Below, piece after piece: positions 24,569-35,017 of a stretch of DNA of 64,000 bases; position 1 is the stretch's first letter; each line of letters starts with the position of its first letter. The stretch comes from Hyphomicrobiaceae bacterium (GTDB lineage Bacteria > Pseudomonadota > Alphaproteobacteria > Rhizobiales > Hyphomicrobiaceae), in NCBI GenBank assembly GCA_022844275.1, contig JALHMB010000005.1, positions 248,001 through 312,000 on the forward strand, written 5' to 3'. The position numbers were made by a program, and so were the translations under genes. A model generated the notes under the pieces. The model searched no databases and was not told the origin of the DNA. It saw only the letters and a list, made by a program, of their open reading frames with translations.

Positions 24569-26365
24569 ATGAAAGAGCATGAGTTGCGCGCGCTTATCGG
24601 CGAGGTGAAGGGTGGCAAGCTTTCGCGCCGTACCTTCATCCACCGGATGGTCGCGCTCGGGCTGACCGCACCGATGGCCAGCCAGATGCTCGATTTCGTC
24701 GGCGTCGCGCGCGCCGACACCGGCTTCAAGTACAAACCGACGAAGCGCGGCGGCGGTGGTGCGCTGCGTATTCTCTATTGGCAGGCGCCGACGCTTCTCA
24801 ATCCACATTTTGCGACCGGCACCAAGGATCAGGATGCCTCGCGCATCTTCTACGAGCCACTCGCCGGATGGGATTCCGATGGCAATCTCGTCCCGTCGCT
24901 CGCCGCGGAAATTCCGAGCCGCGAGAATGGCGGTCTCGCCGCTGACGGCAAGTCGGTTACGTGGAAACTCAAGAAAGGCGTGAAGTGGCACGACGGCAAG
25001 CCGTTCACGGCCGACGACGTCGTCTTCACCTGGGAGTATGCGGCGGACCCCGCCACGGCGACCGTGACTAGCGGCACCTACAAAGAGGTCAAAGTCGAAA
25101 AGGTCGACGACCTCACGGTCAAGGTGCTTTTCGACAAGCCGACGCCCTTCTGGGCCGATGCTTTTGTCGGCACTGCGGGCATGATCATTCCGAAGCACCT
25201 TTTCGCCGACTTCAAGGGTGAGAAGTCACGCGACGCGCCGACCAACTTGAAGCCGGTCGGCACCAGCGCCTTCAAGTTCGTCGACTTCAAGCCCGGCGAC
25301 ATGCTTCGCGCGGAAGCGAATCCTGACTACCACGTTCCGAACCAGCCCTATTTCGACACGCTCGAGGTCAAGGGCGGCGGCGATGCGGTTTCGGCGGCCC
25401 GCGCCGTCCTGCAGACGGGCGAATACGATTACGCCTGGAACATGCAGGTCGAGGACGCGATCCTGAAGCGGCTCGAGACGGGCGGCAAGGGTGAGGTGCA
25501 CGTCGTTCCTGGCGGCAACATCGAGTTCATCCAGCTCAACTCGACGGATCCCTGGACGGAGGTCGATGGCGAGCGCTCGAGCATCAAGACCAAGCATCCG
25601 GCATTCTCGGACCCGGCGGTGCGCCAGGCCATGATGCTCCTCGTCGACCGCAAGTCGGTCGAGGACCACATCTACGGGCGCACGGGCGTCGCGACAGCGA
25701 ACTTCCTCAATAACCCTGAGCGCTTCCGTTCCAAGGCGACGAAGTTCGAGTTCAACGTCGCCAAGGCGACCGAGATCCTCGAAAAGGCGGGCTGGAAGAA
25801 GGGCGCCGACGGCGTTCGCGAGAAGGGCGGCGTAAAGCTCAAGTTCGTCTACCAGACGTCGATCAATGCGCCGCGCCAGAAGAACCAGGCCATCGTCAAG
25901 CAGGCCGCTCAACAGGCCGGTATCGACCTGGAGCTGAAGTCGGTCGTTGCGTCGGTCTTCTTCTCGTCGGACGTGGCCAACCCGGATACGTATCCGAAGT
26001 TCTATGCCGACATGCAGATGTACACCACCACCATGGCGCAGCCGGACCCCGATCGGTTCATGAACCAGTACTGCTCATGGGAACTCGCCACCAAGGACAA
26101 CAAGTGGCAGGGCCGCAACGCCTCGCGCTTCCGGAACGACGAGTACGACAAGGCCTACAAGGCGGCACAAGGCGAGCTCGACCCGGTGAAGCGCGCGGCG
26201 CTCTTTATCAGGATGAACGAGATCGTGGTCGGAGAAGAGAACGGCACGATCATTCCAGTCGTCTACCGCCCCCGTGCCCACTCGCGTTCCAAGACTCTCA
26301 AGGCCGACATCAGCGGCTGGGATAGCGACACATGGGCGGTCGCCCGCTGGTATCGGGAGGCCTGA
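24569..26365 (+). CDS. Peptide-type ABC transporter substrate-binding protein
   Basis: The 598-residue protein starts with a twin-arginine signal (KLSRRTFIHRMVALGL) and has the SBP_bac_5 (DppA/OppA) fold: RILYWQAPTLLNPHF, the FYEPLAGWDSDGNLVPSLA block, WKLKKGVKWHDGKPFTADD and a long C-terminal lobe. Export in folded form by Tat is unusual but known for this group. GGAG stands before the ATG. It opens a six-gene operon with two permeases and two ATPases. The ligand could be a peptide, opine or other small compound. Confidence 0.93.
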   Translation: MKEHELRALIGEVKGGKLSRRTFIHRMVALGLTAPMASQMLDFVGVARADTGFKYKPTKRGGGGALRILYWQAPTLLNPHFATGTKDQDASRIFYEPLAGWDSDGNLVPSLAAEIPSRENGGLAADGKSVTWKLKKGVKWHDGKPFTADDVVFTWEYAADPATATVTSGTYKEVKVEKVDDLTVKVLFDKPTPFWADAFVGTAGMIIPKHLFADFKGEKSRDAPTNLKPVGTSAFKFVDFKPGDMLRAEANPDYHVPNQPYFDTLEVKGGGDAVSAARAVLQTGEYDYAWNMQVEDAILKRLETGGKGEVHVVPGGNIEFIQLNSTDPWTEVDGERSSIKTKHPAFSDPAVRQAMMLLVDRKSVEDHIYGRTGVATANFLNNPERFRSKATKFEFNVAKATEILEKAGWKKGADGVREKGGVKLKFVYQTSINAPRQKNQAIVKQAAQQAGIDLELKSVVASVFFSSDVANPDTYPKFYADMQMYTTTMAQPDPDRFMNQYCSWELATKDNKWQGRNASRFRNDEYDKAYKAAQGELDPVKRAALFIRMNEIVVGEENGTIIPVVYRPRAHSRSKTLKADISGWDSDTWAVARWYREA

Positions 26366-26415
26366 TACCTGAGATGAGGGCGCAGTATCGGAAGCAGGTT
26401 TAACCGCGAGCATAT

Positions 26416-27375
26416 ATGGGATATTACATCCTCCGCCGGCTTCTGATCGCCATACCGAGCTTGCTCGGCATCAGCGTGGTTCTCTTCACGGTTCTCGCGC
26501 TGGCGCCGGGCGATCCCTTCGAGGAACTCGCAACCAATCCCGCAGTGCCGCCGGAAGTCCGCATGGCACTGCGGGCGAAATTCGGCCTCGATGATCCGGT
26601 CGCGGTGCGTTACGTCCGCTGGATCTCGGCCATGGCCCAGGGTGACTGGGGCTTCTCCTTCGTCAGCCGCGTCAATGTCGACGATCTCATCCTGCAACGT
26701 CTTGGCGTGACGCTGTTCGTGATCGGCACGTCGCAGATCCTCTCGCTGCTGATCGCCATTCCCGTCGGGGTCATCGCCGCGACCCGGCCGTACTCTCTCT
26801 TCGATCAGATCGCGAACACGCTGGCATTCGTCGGCTTCTCGCTGCCGACATTCTTCACCGGCCTGCTGCTCATTCTCGTTTTCAGTATCTGGCTCGACTG
26901 GCTGCCCTTCGTGTACCAGGCCGATATAAAGGCCACCGGGTGGCAATGGTATTGGCAGCACGTCCGCCAGGCGATCATGCCGATCATGGTGCTCGGCCTC
27001 TTCCAGGGCGCCTCGCTTGTCCGATACGTGCGCTCGGCCGTGCTCGACGTTATCCGCCTCGACTACGTCACGACGGCGCGTGCCAAGGGCCTCGGCGAGC
27101 GCGTCGTCATCGTCAAGCACGTGGTGCGCAATGCACTGATCCCCGTCGTCACACTCGTTGCCCTGCAAATGCCGGCGATCTTCGGCGGCGCCATCGTGAC
27201 CGAGCAGATCTTCCGCATCCCGGGCATCGGCTCGCTTCTCATCAGCTCCATTCTCGCCAACGACACGCCCGTCATCATGGCTGTGACGTTCGTGTTCGCC
27301 TGTCTCGTCGTCCTCTTCAACCTGATCGCTGACATCCTCTATGGCTGGCTCGACCCTCGCATCACCTTCCGCTGA
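26416..27375 (+). CDS. Peptide-type ABC transporter permease (DppB type)
   Basis: The 319-residue inner-membrane protein has six membrane helices. It begins MGYYILRRLLIAIPSLLGIS, the usual DppB N-terminus, and carries the EAA-loop YVTTARAKGLGERVVIVKHVVRNA that contacts the ATPases. It pairs with the next permease, whose start lies 35 bases before this stop. Confidence 0.94.
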   Translation: MGYYILRRLLIAIPSLLGISVVLFTVLALAPGDPFEELATNPAVPPEVRMALRAKFGLDDPVAVRYVRWISAMAQGDWGFSFVSRVNVDDLILQRLGVTLFVIGTSQILSLLIAIPVGVIAATRPYSLFDQIANTLAFVGFSLPTFFTGLLLILVFSIWLDWLPFVYQADIKATGWQWYWQHVRQAIMPIMVLGLFQGASLVRYVRSAVLDVIRLDYVTTARAKGLGERVVIVKHVVRNALIPVVTLVALQMPAIFGGAIVTEQIFRIPGIGSLLISSILANDTPVIMAVTFVFACLVVLFNLIADILYGWLDPRITFR

Positions 27376-28297
27376 GGCGCCCCTACCCGCGCCACCAGCG
27401 ACAACGCCGGCACGCACGCCGACGTTCTCGCCGACGCGCGAGGCGTGGCGCCGCTTCCGCCGCCACAAGCTCGCTGTGATCAGCACCTTCGTTCTCGGGC
27501 TGATGGTGCTGGCCATTCTGATCGGGCCGATCTTCTGGCGCATTCCTATCAATCAGATCGATTTCGCCGCCACGCTACAGGGGCCGTCCTGGAAGCACCC
27601 CTTCGGCACCGACGACCTTGGCCAGGATATACTCTCGCGCATGCTCTACGGTGGCCGCATCTCGCTGGCCGTCGGGCTTGCCGCCATGTTCGTTGCGATC
27701 TTCGTCGGCACGATTGTCGGCGCCGTTGCCGGCATGTCGCGCGGCTGGGTTGGCTCGGCGCTCATGTGGCTGACCGATCTCTTCCTCTCGCTTCCGCAGC
27801 TCCCGTTGCTGCTGTTGGTCATCTATCTCTTTCGCGACACGCTCAAAGGGGCGTTCGGGCCGGAAGGCGGCACGTTCATTCTTATCGTGATCGTGATCGG
27901 CGGGCTCAGATGGATGCCGGTCGCGCGCCTCGTGCGTGCGCAGTTCCTGTCGCTGCGCGAGAAGGAGTTCGTCGAGGCAGCGCGCGCGCTCGGCGCCTCC
28001 AGACTCCGCCAGGTCGTCCGCCACATCCTGCCCAATGCGCTCGGCCCGGTGATCGTCGCCGGCACGATCGATGTCGCCGCCGCCATCATCGCCGAGTCGA
28101 CGCTGTCCTTCCTCGGCCTCGGCTTCCCGCCCGACATTCCGACCTGGGGCCGGCTCCTGTTCGACGCCAAGGACAACCTCGACTTTGCACCGCACTGGGC
28201 GCTTTTCCCAGGCGCCGCGATCTTCCTGACCGTGCTGACGATCAACTTCATCGGCGACGGCCTGCGCGATGCGCTCGATCCCCGCCGCGTGCTGTGA
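27341..28297 (+). CDS. Peptide-type ABC transporter permease (DppC type)
   Basis: The 318-residue inner-membrane protein has the DppC N-terminal cytoplasmic part (EAWRRFRRHKLAVIS) and an EAA-loop, EFVEAARALGASRLRQVVRHILPNA. The first 25 residues are proline- and alanine-rich. It overlaps the first permease by 35 bases, an unusually long overlap. Confidence 0.94.
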   Translation: MAGSTLASPSAEAPLPAPPATTPARTPTFSPTREAWRRFRRHKLAVISTFVLGLMVLAILIGPIFWRIPINQIDFAATLQGPSWKHPFGTDDLGQDILSRMLYGGRISLAVGLAAMFVAIFVGTIVGAVAGMSRGWVGSALMWLTDLFLSLPQLPLLLLVIYLFRDTLKGAFGPEGGTFILIVIVIGGLRWMPVARLVRAQFLSLREKEFVEAARALGASRLRQVVRHILPNALGPVIVAGTIDVAAAIIAESTLSFLGLGFPPDIPTWGRLLFDAKDNLDFAPHWALFPGAAIFLTVLTINFIGDGLRDALDPRRVL

Positions 28298-28304
28298 GGC
28301 TGAT

Positions 28305-28715
28305 GTGACCGTCGCTGATGCATCGCCGGCCAGAACGCGCTCTCTGCTCGGCCATCTCTCGTTTGGCGTCGAGAATCTCGCCCGCTCGGCTGCGTTCTAT
28401 GATTCTGTGCTCGAACCGCTCGGCTTCGTGCGCGTCTGGGACAGCCCCAAGGGTGTGGGCTACGGATCACCGGGCGGCGGCGACAAGCTCTCGCTTTTCC
28501 CGCGACCCGGCGAGGTGCGCGCGCCCGGCGCAGGTTTCCATCTCGCATTCGATGCGCCGAGCCCGGCTGCCGTCGACGCCTTTCACGCCGCGGCACTCCA
28601 CGCCGGCGGCACTGACTCCGGCCGGCCCGGCCTGCGTGCCCACTATGGTCCCAGCTACTATGCCGCCTTCGTGATCGATCCGGACGGCTACAAGTTGGAG
28701 GCCGTGCATCAATAG
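28305..28715 (+). CDS. VOC-family (glyoxalase-fold) protein inside the transporter operon
   Basis: About 136 residues with the vicinal-oxygen-chelate fold: GHLSFGVENLARSAAFYDSVLEPLGF at the N-terminus, GFHLAFDAPSPAAVDAFHAAAL in the middle and YYAAFVIDPDGYKLEAVHQ at the end. Metal ligands would be His of GHLSF, His of FHLAF and Glu of LEAV. The GTG at 28305, seven bases after the permease stop, is preferred; ATG 28269 would overlap the permease by 29 bases. Its substrate is unknown and may be the compound carried by the transporter. Confidence 0.82.
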   Translation: MTVADASPARTRSLLGHLSFGVENLARSAAFYDSVLEPLGFVRVWDSPKGVGYGSPGGGDKLSLFPRPGEVRAPGAGFHLAFDAPSPAAVDAFHAAALHAGGTDSGRPGLRAHYGPSYYAAFVIDPDGYKLEAVHQ

Positions 28716-28746
28716 CGTCAGCGCGCCCGCGCTTCGGGGAGACCGT

Positions 28747-29724
<978 letters not shown>

Positions 29725-29775
29725 GCGGGCGTCGCCCAGAACCCATCGAGCACGCCCCAAGGAGCCGGAGACCCA

Positions 29776-30780
29776 ATGTCCTCAGATGGAGCCGCGCCGG
29801 TGACGACCAAGCCGCTGCTGCAGGTGAGAAACCTCGTCAAGCAATTCCCGATCCGCGGCGGCGTGCTCTCGCGCGTGATCGACCGCGTGCATGCGGTTGA
29901 CGGCGTGAGCTTCCACATCGAGAAAGGCGAGACGCTCGGGCTCGTCGGCGAGTCGGGCTGCGGCAAGTCGACGACGGGACGCTGCATTCTGCGCCTCATC
30001 GAGCCGACCTCGGGCGAGGTGTGGTTCGAGGGCAATGACGTCGCGGCCATGGGCAGGAGCGATCTCCGCGCTGTCGCCCGCGACATGCAAATCATCTTCC
30101 AGGATCCGTTCGCGTCACTCAATCCGCGCATGACCGTCGGCGCCATCATCGGCGAGGCGCTCGTGATCCACGGGCTCGCCGACAATCGCAAGGCGCTCGA
30201 AGCGCGCGTCGTCGAGCTTCTGGAGCGCGTCGGCCTGCAGCCCGATCACATGCGCCGCTTCCCGCACGAGTTCTCGGGTGGCCAGCGCCAGCGCATCGGC
30301 ATCGCGCGCGCGCTCGCCGTCGAACCGAAGCTGATCGTGTGCGACGAGCCGGTGTCGGCGCTCGACGTGTCGATCCAGGCCCAGGTCATCAACCTGCTCG
30401 AGGATCTTCAGGATCAGTTCGGCCTCACGTACCTTTTCATCGCGCACGACCTCTCCGTGGTCGAGCACATCTCGACGCGTGTCGCGGTCATGTACCTCGG
30501 GCGCATCGTCGAGATCGCGACCGCGCACGACCTCTATACGAACCCCAAGCACCCCTACACCGAAGCGCTGCTGTCGGCGGTGCCGATCCCCGATCCGACG
30601 GTGAAGCGCAAGCGCGTCATGCTGCAGGGCGATGTGCCGAACCCGATCAACCCGCCGACCGGCTGCCACTTCCACACGCGCTGCCCGATCCGTCAGCTCC
30701 CGCTCTGCGCGAACGAGAAGCCGGAGCTCAAGGCCGGCGCCGACGGCCATGCCGTAGCATGCCATCTTCGGAGCGCCTGA
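29776..30780 (+). CDS. Peptide-type ABC transporter ATP-binding protein (DppF type)
   Basis: The 334-residue protein has Walker [13 protein letters not shown], signature [12 protein letters not shown] and Walker [13 protein letters not shown], followed by the DppF-type tail with CHFHTRCPI. It ends the transporter genes of the operon. A nine-base direct repeat (TGGCCTGAG twice) stands in the gap before the next gene. Confidence 0.95.
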   Translation: MSSDGAAPVTTKPLLQVRNLVKQFPIRGGVLSRVIDRVHAVDGVSFHIEKGETLGLVGESGCGKSTTGRCILRLIEPTSGEVWFEGNDVAAMGRSDLRAVARDMQIIFQDPFASLNPRMTVGAIIGEALVIHGLADNRKALEARVVELLERVGLQPDHMRRFPHEFSGGQRQRIGIARALAVEPKLIVCDEPVSALDVSIQAQVINLLEDLQDQFGLTYLFIAHDLSVVEHISTRVAVMYLGRIVEIATAHDLYTNPKHPYTEALLSAVPIPDPTVKRKRVMLQGDVPNPINPPTGCHFHTRCPIRQLPLCANEKPELKAGADGHAVACHLRSA

Positions 30781-30834
30781 GCGCGTTAAAGCATCTTCGC
30801 TGGCCTGAGTGTCTGGCCTGAGAGGAGGTGCTTC

Positions 30835-31263
30835 ATGCTAACCGGCCATCTTGCGCTCATCCTCGCCGCAGCCTTCGCCGGCGCGGCCTTCTACATCAAT
30901 TTCGCCGAGCAGCCGGCACGGCTCGAGCTCGATGACCGCAGCCTGTTGAAGCAATGGAAGCCGAGCTACGCGGCCGGCTTCACCATGCAGAGTAGCCTCG
31001 CGGCCATGTCGGGCGTACTAGGCTTGCTCACGGCCCTGCTGGCGGGCGAATGGCTCTGGGCACTCGGCGCCGTCCTCATTCTTGCGAACTGGCCCTATAC
31101 GCTGATCGGCATCATGCCGACCAACAAGCAGCTCAACGCGACCGAGATCGAAGATGCGAATGCCGAGACGCGTGCGACGATCGAGAAATGGGGGCGGCAG
31201 CGCGCAGTGCGGACTGCCCTGGGCATCGGCGCAACGCTTGTTTATCTGTGGGCACTGAACTAA
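30835..31263 (+). CDS. DUF1772 family membrane protein
   Basis: The 142-residue protein has four hydrophobic segments and the family pattern: AAAFAGAAFYINFAEQPARL, QWKPSYAAGFTMQ, NWPYTLIGIMPTNKQL and a C-terminal helix. DUF1772 (anthrone-oxygenase-like) proteins are of unknown role in bacteria. GAGGAGGTG precedes the ATG. It may be cotranscribed with the transporter, 54 bases away. Confidence 0.82.
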   Translation: MLTGHLALILAAAFAGAAFYINFAEQPARLELDDRSLLKQWKPSYAAGFTMQSSLAAMSGVLGLLTALLAGEWLWALGAVLILANWPYTLIGIMPTNKQLNATEIEDANAETRATIEKWGRQRAVRTALGIGATLVYLWALN

Positions 31264-31279
31264 GCGGGGCGATCGCAGC

Positions 31280-31807
31280 TCAGAACGGAATCTCGTCGTC
31301 GAGCTTCTTGTCGAAGCCACCCTTGCTGCCGCCCGAGCCGCCCGAGCCGCCCCCACCCGAGCGTTTGGGAGCGGAGGAACCGCCTCCCCCACCGTAGCCG
31401 GCGCCGTCGTCGCTACCGTAGTCGGACTGGGCGCTGTCGCTCATGCCGCCACCGGGACGCCCGTCGAGCATGGTCAGCACGGCATTGAACCCCTGCAGCA
31501 CGACCTCGGTCGAATAACGCTCCTGGCCCTGCTGGTCCTGCCACTTGCGCGTCTGCAGCGCGCCCTCGATGTAGACCTTGGAGCCCTTCTTCACGTACTG
31601 CTCAACGACCTTGCAGAGCGCCTCGTTGAAGATCACGACCGAATGCCACTCGGTCTTCTCGCGGCGCTCGCCCGAGTTCTTGTCGCGCCAGCTCTCGCTT
31701 GTCGCGATGCGCAGATTGGCGATCGGCCGCCCGTCCTGGGTACGGCGGATCTCGGGATCCTTGCCGAGATTGCCGATCAGGATCACCTTGTTCACGGAAC
31801 CGGCCAT
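31280..31807 (-). CDS. ssb: Single-stranded DNA-binding protein
   Basis: The 175-residue protein begins [19 protein letters not shown], has an OB fold to about residue 110, a glycine/serine-rich linker and the acidic tip DDEIPF that recruits replication and repair partners. AAAGGAGTGAG precedes the ATG at 31807. It protects single-stranded DNA. The usual neighbour uvrA is not seen in this window. Confidence 0.97.
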   Translation of the reverse strand: MAGSVNKVILIGNLGKDPEIRRTQDGRPIANLRIATSESWRDKNSGERREKTEWHSVVIFNEALCKVVEQYVKKGSKVYIEGALQTRKWQDQQGQERYSTEVVLQGFNAVLTMLDGRPGGGMSDSAQSDYGSDDGAGYGGGGGSSAPKRSGGGGSGGSGGSKGGFDKKLDDEIPF

Positions 31808-32091
31808 AGTCTCACTCCTTTGCTTGGCTCCCAGGCCGCGTCTGTGCAGCATCAGGCGCGCGTTCACGCCAGCTTTCGGGAACCCGATTCGTCCATTAGA
31901 GAGTACGCGCTATCTAGGCTCTGACCGACCCAGGCCCTGCGGCGAACCGATGCTTATGCACCAGATTCACGACTTCCTCGGAGCGGGCACCACGGCGTCA
32001 TCTGCGATCGCAGCCCAACAGCGCATGTTCTCTTTCTGTTCACTTTACCGTAGTCAGCTTGCATGAGCAAGCACCTCGAGGAAATCCGCTC

Positions 32092-32763
32092 ATGCGTGAC
32101 CTGACTGTGGCCTTCGATCTCGACGGAACGCTCGTTGAGACCGCGCCGGATCTGATCGCCGCAACGAACCACGTCCTCGCGAGCGCGGATCTTGCGCCGG
32201 TAGCGCCGGAACTCATACGGCCGGCGATCAGCTTCGGTGCGGCCGCGATGATCACTACGGGCTTCAAGCACTACGGCCGGCAGCTGAGTGCAGATGAAAC
32301 GCGCGCCTACTTCGAGCAGTTCATCGCCTACTATACGGCGAACATTGCCGCGACGAGCCACGCCTATCCCGGCCTCGAGACCTCGCTCGACACTCTAGCG
32401 GCCCGTGGCGCCCGGCTCGCCGTGTGCACGAACAAACAGGCCTCTCTCTCGGAGCAGCTTCTGGGCGATCTGAGACTGCGCTCGCGCTTTGCTGCCCTCG
32501 CCGGCCGCGACACCTTTCCCGTCTGCAAGCCGCACCCCGATCACCTCCTCGGCGCCATTCGAATGGCCGGCGGCGACCCCAAGCGCGCGATCATGGTCGG
32601 CGACAGCAAGACCGACATCGATACGGCCAAGGCAGCAGGCATCCCAGTTGTTGCGGTGACGTTTGGCTATACTGACGTCCACGTGCGCGAACTTGCACCC
32701 GACGCCATCATCGAGCACTACGATGAGCTCATTCCCGCGATCGAGCGGCTGATCGGGGGCTGA
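32092..32763 (+). CDS. HAD-family hydrolase (phosphoglycolate phosphatase-like)
   Basis: The 223-residue protein has the HAD motifs: FDLDGTLVETAPDL (nucleophile and acid Asp), the CTNKQ block, a lysine in CKPHPDHLLGA and VGDSKTDIDTAKAAG. The order and cap fit Gph, which clears 2-phosphoglycolate. GAGGAAAT precedes the ATG; an upstream ATG at 32059 is less likely. The 284 bases before it (31808-32091) show no gene or clear signal. Confidence 0.87.
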   Translation: MRDLTVAFDLDGTLVETAPDLIAATNHVLASADLAPVAPELIRPAISFGAAAMITTGFKHYGRQLSADETRAYFEQFIAYYTANIAATSHAYPGLETSLDTLAARGARLAVCTNKQASLSEQLLGDLRLRSRFAALAGRDTFPVCKPHPDHLLGAIRMAGGDPKRAIMVGDSKTDIDTAKAAGIPVVAVTFGYTDVHVRELAPDAIIEHYDELIPAIERLIGG

Positions 32764-32765
32764 CG

Positions 32766-33638
32766 CTACCTTTTCAGCCGCGCCTTGAGCACACCGGGCA
32801 CCTCGTTCGGCGTCGCGCAAACGGTGACGCCGGCTTCCTCCAGTGCCGCCTTCTTGCCCGCATAAGACCCGCGGTTGCCCATCACGATTGCGCCCGCGTG
32901 CCCCATCTTCTTGCCGGGCGGCGAAGCGGCGCCAGCAATGAAGGCCGCAACCGGCTTCCTCATGGTCGCGGCGTAGTCCGCCGCCGCTTCCTCCATCGCA
33001 CCACCGATTTCGCCGACGAGCGCCACGGCTTTCGTCGCCGGGTCCTTGTCGAGCGCAACGAGCGCATCGCGCGTCGTCGTACCGATGATCGGGTCGCCGC
33101 CGATACCGATGAATGATGAAATGCCGAGCCCCGCCTGCACGAGGTTGAGGCAGAGCAGCGTGCCAAGCGAGCCCGAACGCGAGATCACGCCGATATCGCC
33201 CTTCTGGAAGACACGTGCATTGAAGGCCGGCATGAAACCGACGAAGTTCACGCCGGTCGTCACGAGCCCGGCTGTGTTCGGTCCGATCACCTGAGCGCCG
33301 CGCTCGCGCGCCGCCGCGAGAAAGTACATGGTGTCCTGCACGGGCACATGCTCGGTGAGGCAAACGATCTTTCGGACGCCCGCCGCGATGATATCGAGCG
33401 CGGCTTCCTTCACGCCGAACGGCGGTACGAACATCACGGCCGCATCGATCTTCTGATCCTTCGCTGCATCCTGCGCCGAGGCCCACACGGGCAGATGGAG
33501 ATGCCGCTCGCCGGCGCGGCGCGGATTGACGCCGCCGATGACCTTCGTGCCGTAGTCGCGCATGCGCTCCGACCAGAACGTGCCCTGCTTGCCCGTGATC
33601 CCCTGCACGAGCACAGTTTCGTTGCCGCCGATGATCAT
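32766..33638 (-). CDS. Succinyl-CoA/malyl-CoA ligase-like alpha subunit
   Basis: The 290-residue protein has the SucD layout: CoA-binding Rossmann domain ([21 protein letters not shown]), IGPNTAGLV, the phospho-carrying His in [10 protein letters not shown]. It is cut slightly short and lower in similarity than the TCA-cycle SucD, so it may act on another dicarboxylate such as malate. It overlaps its partner by ATGA. Confidence 0.82.
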   Translation of the reverse strand: MIIGGNETVLVQGITGKQGTFWSERMRDYGTKVIGGVNPRRAGERHLHLPVWASAQDAAKDQKIDAAVMFVPPFGVKEAALDIIAAGVRKIVCLTEHVPVQDTMYFLAAARERGAQVIGPNTAGLVTTGVNFVGFMPAFNARVFQKGDIGVISRSGSLGTLLCLNLVQAGLGISSFIGIGGDPIIGTTTRDALVALDKDPATKAVALVGEIGGAMEEAAADYAATMRKPVAAFIAGAASPPGKKMGHAGAIVMGNRGSYAGKKAALEEAGVTVCATPNEVPGVLKARLKR

Positions 33639-34768
33639 GCGCTCGCCCCCTTTGCCGCGGCGACGGCCACCTTCACGGCATCGTCCATGAGATCGTAAGG
33701 CTCGATGCCGAGGCGGTCGCGCACCATGGCGATCGCCTCGTCCTCACCCGTGCCGTGGATCGTGAACACAATCGGGATCTTCGGCTTGAGATGGAGCCAG
33801 GCATTTATCACGCCCTCGGCCATGACGTCCGTGCGCGCGAAGGCGCCACAGAAGTTGACGAGCAGCGCCTTCACATTCGGGTTCGCGAGAACGATCTCCA
33901 ACGCCGGCACGGCCTTCGTGTAGCTGTCGCCGCCGATCTCCATGAAATTCGCGGGCCTCCCGCCGAAATGACGGATCGCGTCCATGGTTGTCATGGTGAG
34001 GCCGGCGCCGTTCGCGAGCACACCGACTCCGCCATCAAGCTCGATGTACTTGAGGTGCAGCGCCTTGGCGCGCGCTTCGAGGTCCGTCGTCTTGTCGGGC
34101 GTGCCCGTCGAAGCCAGCATCTCCTGGCGGGGGAGTGCGCTGTCATCGATGGTCAGCTTGCAATCGAGTGCCACGAAATGTCCGTCGCGCATCTGCACGA
34201 GCGGGTTGATCTCGATGAGTTCGGCATCACTGGCGCGATAGGCCTCGTAGAGCTTGACGAGAATGTCCGTGATGGCGCTCGCGGCGGGCGGATCGTAGCG
34301 ACGCACGGCAGCTGCCAAAGCCTCTTCATCGAGGCCCTTGGTGATGTCGACCGCGATCTGCAGCAGCGCATCGGGATGCTCGGCGGCGATATCTTCGATG
34401 TCCATGCCGCCTTCGGGCGAGAACAGCAGCAGCGGTCCCTCAGTCTCGGGATCGTTCAGCACGGCGGCGTACATCTCGCGCGCGATGTTTACTTGGCGGT
34501 CCACCAGGAGGTGATCGACCTGATGCTCGCCGATGGTCATGCCGAGGATCGCGCGGGCGTGGCCGGCGGCCTCATCCGGTGTCGTGGCGAGCTTGATGCC
34601 GCCCGCCTTGCCGCGCTTGCCGGTCGGCACCTGGGCCTTGATCACGCACTTGCCGATGCGGCGTGCAGCCTCCGCGGCTTCCTCTGGCGTTCGGGCGACG
34701 ATGCCTTCGGGCGTCGGAATGCCGGCTGCGCGCAGAACGGCCTTTCCGGCGTGCTCAGTAAAATTCAT
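33635..34768 (-). CDS. Succinyl-CoA/malyl-CoA ligase-like beta subunit (ATP-grasp)
   Basis: The 377-residue protein has the beta-subunit plan: MNFTEHAGKAVLRAAGIPTP, the ATP-grasp part with GKRGKAGGIKL, EINPLVQMRDG and the C-terminal GVGVLANGAGLTMTTMDAIRHFGG. Blocks around them differ clearly from housekeeping SucC and MtkA. The ATG at 34768 opens the conserved domain. With the alpha subunit it forms an acyl-CoA ligase whose acid is undetermined; nucleotide preference cannot be read. Confidence 0.82.
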   Translation of the reverse strand: MNFTEHAGKAVLRAAGIPTPEGIVARTPEEAAEAARRIGKCVIKAQVPTGKRGKAGGIKLATTPDEAAGHARAILGMTIGEHQVDHLLVDRQVNIAREMYAAVLNDPETEGPLLLFSPEGGMDIEDIAAEHPDALLQIAVDITKGLDEEALAAAVRRYDPPAASAITDILVKLYEAYRASDAELIEINPLVQMRDGHFVALDCKLTIDDSALPRQEMLASTGTPDKTTDLEARAKALHLKYIELDGGVGVLANGAGLTMTTMDAIRHFGGRPANFMEIGGDSYTKAVPALEIVLANPNVKALLVNFCGAFARTDVMAEGVINAWLHLKPKIPIVFTIHGTGEDEAIAMVRDRLGIEPYDLMDDAVKVAVAAAKGASA

Positions 34769-34801
34769 ATGGCGCAGCCTCCCAGCTTCGCTCTGGCTCA
34801 T

Positions 34802-34877
34802 CTAGTGTGATGATCGAGAAATTCGCCAGCCCTCGCAGCGCCGGATGGAGCGAATTTCTCGATCTGAATCACACTAG
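34802..34877. repeat. Nested palindromic element, pair II unit 1
   Basis: Outer arms CTAGTGTGAT (34802-34811)/ATCACACTAG (34868-34877), inner perfect 14-bp arms ATCGAGAAATTCGC (34813-34826)/GCGAATTTCTCGAT (34850-34863), loop 23 nt. Total 76 bp. Confidence 0.85.
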
Positions 34878-34890
34878 AGAATTTGTGCTT

Positions 34891-34967
34891 CTAGTGTCCC
34901 TTGGATTTCGAAGTTCGCTCGCGAGGCCGGCATTGAGGTCAAGCGAACTTCGAAATCGGGACACTAG
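34891..34967. repeat. Nested palindromic element, pair II unit 2
   Basis: Outer arms CTAGTGTCCC (34891-34900)/GGGACACTAG (34958-34967), inner perfect 15-bp arms ATTTCGAAGTTCGCT (34905-34919)/AGCGAACTTCGAAAT (34942-34956), loop 22 nt. Total 77 bp, 13 bases after unit 1. The pair fills the gap between the CoA-ligase beta gene and the polyprenyl synthase. Confidence 0.85.
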
Positions 34968-35017
34968 CGGAACCTATAGCTCCACTATGGCACTGGAGCG
35001 TCGTGAAAGGCCACCCT

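Noticed and set aside
30781-30834. Direct repeat TGGCCTGAG in the gap before the DUF1772 gene
   Set aside because: Two nine-base copies alone are not enough to claim an element; likely chance in GC-rich DNA.
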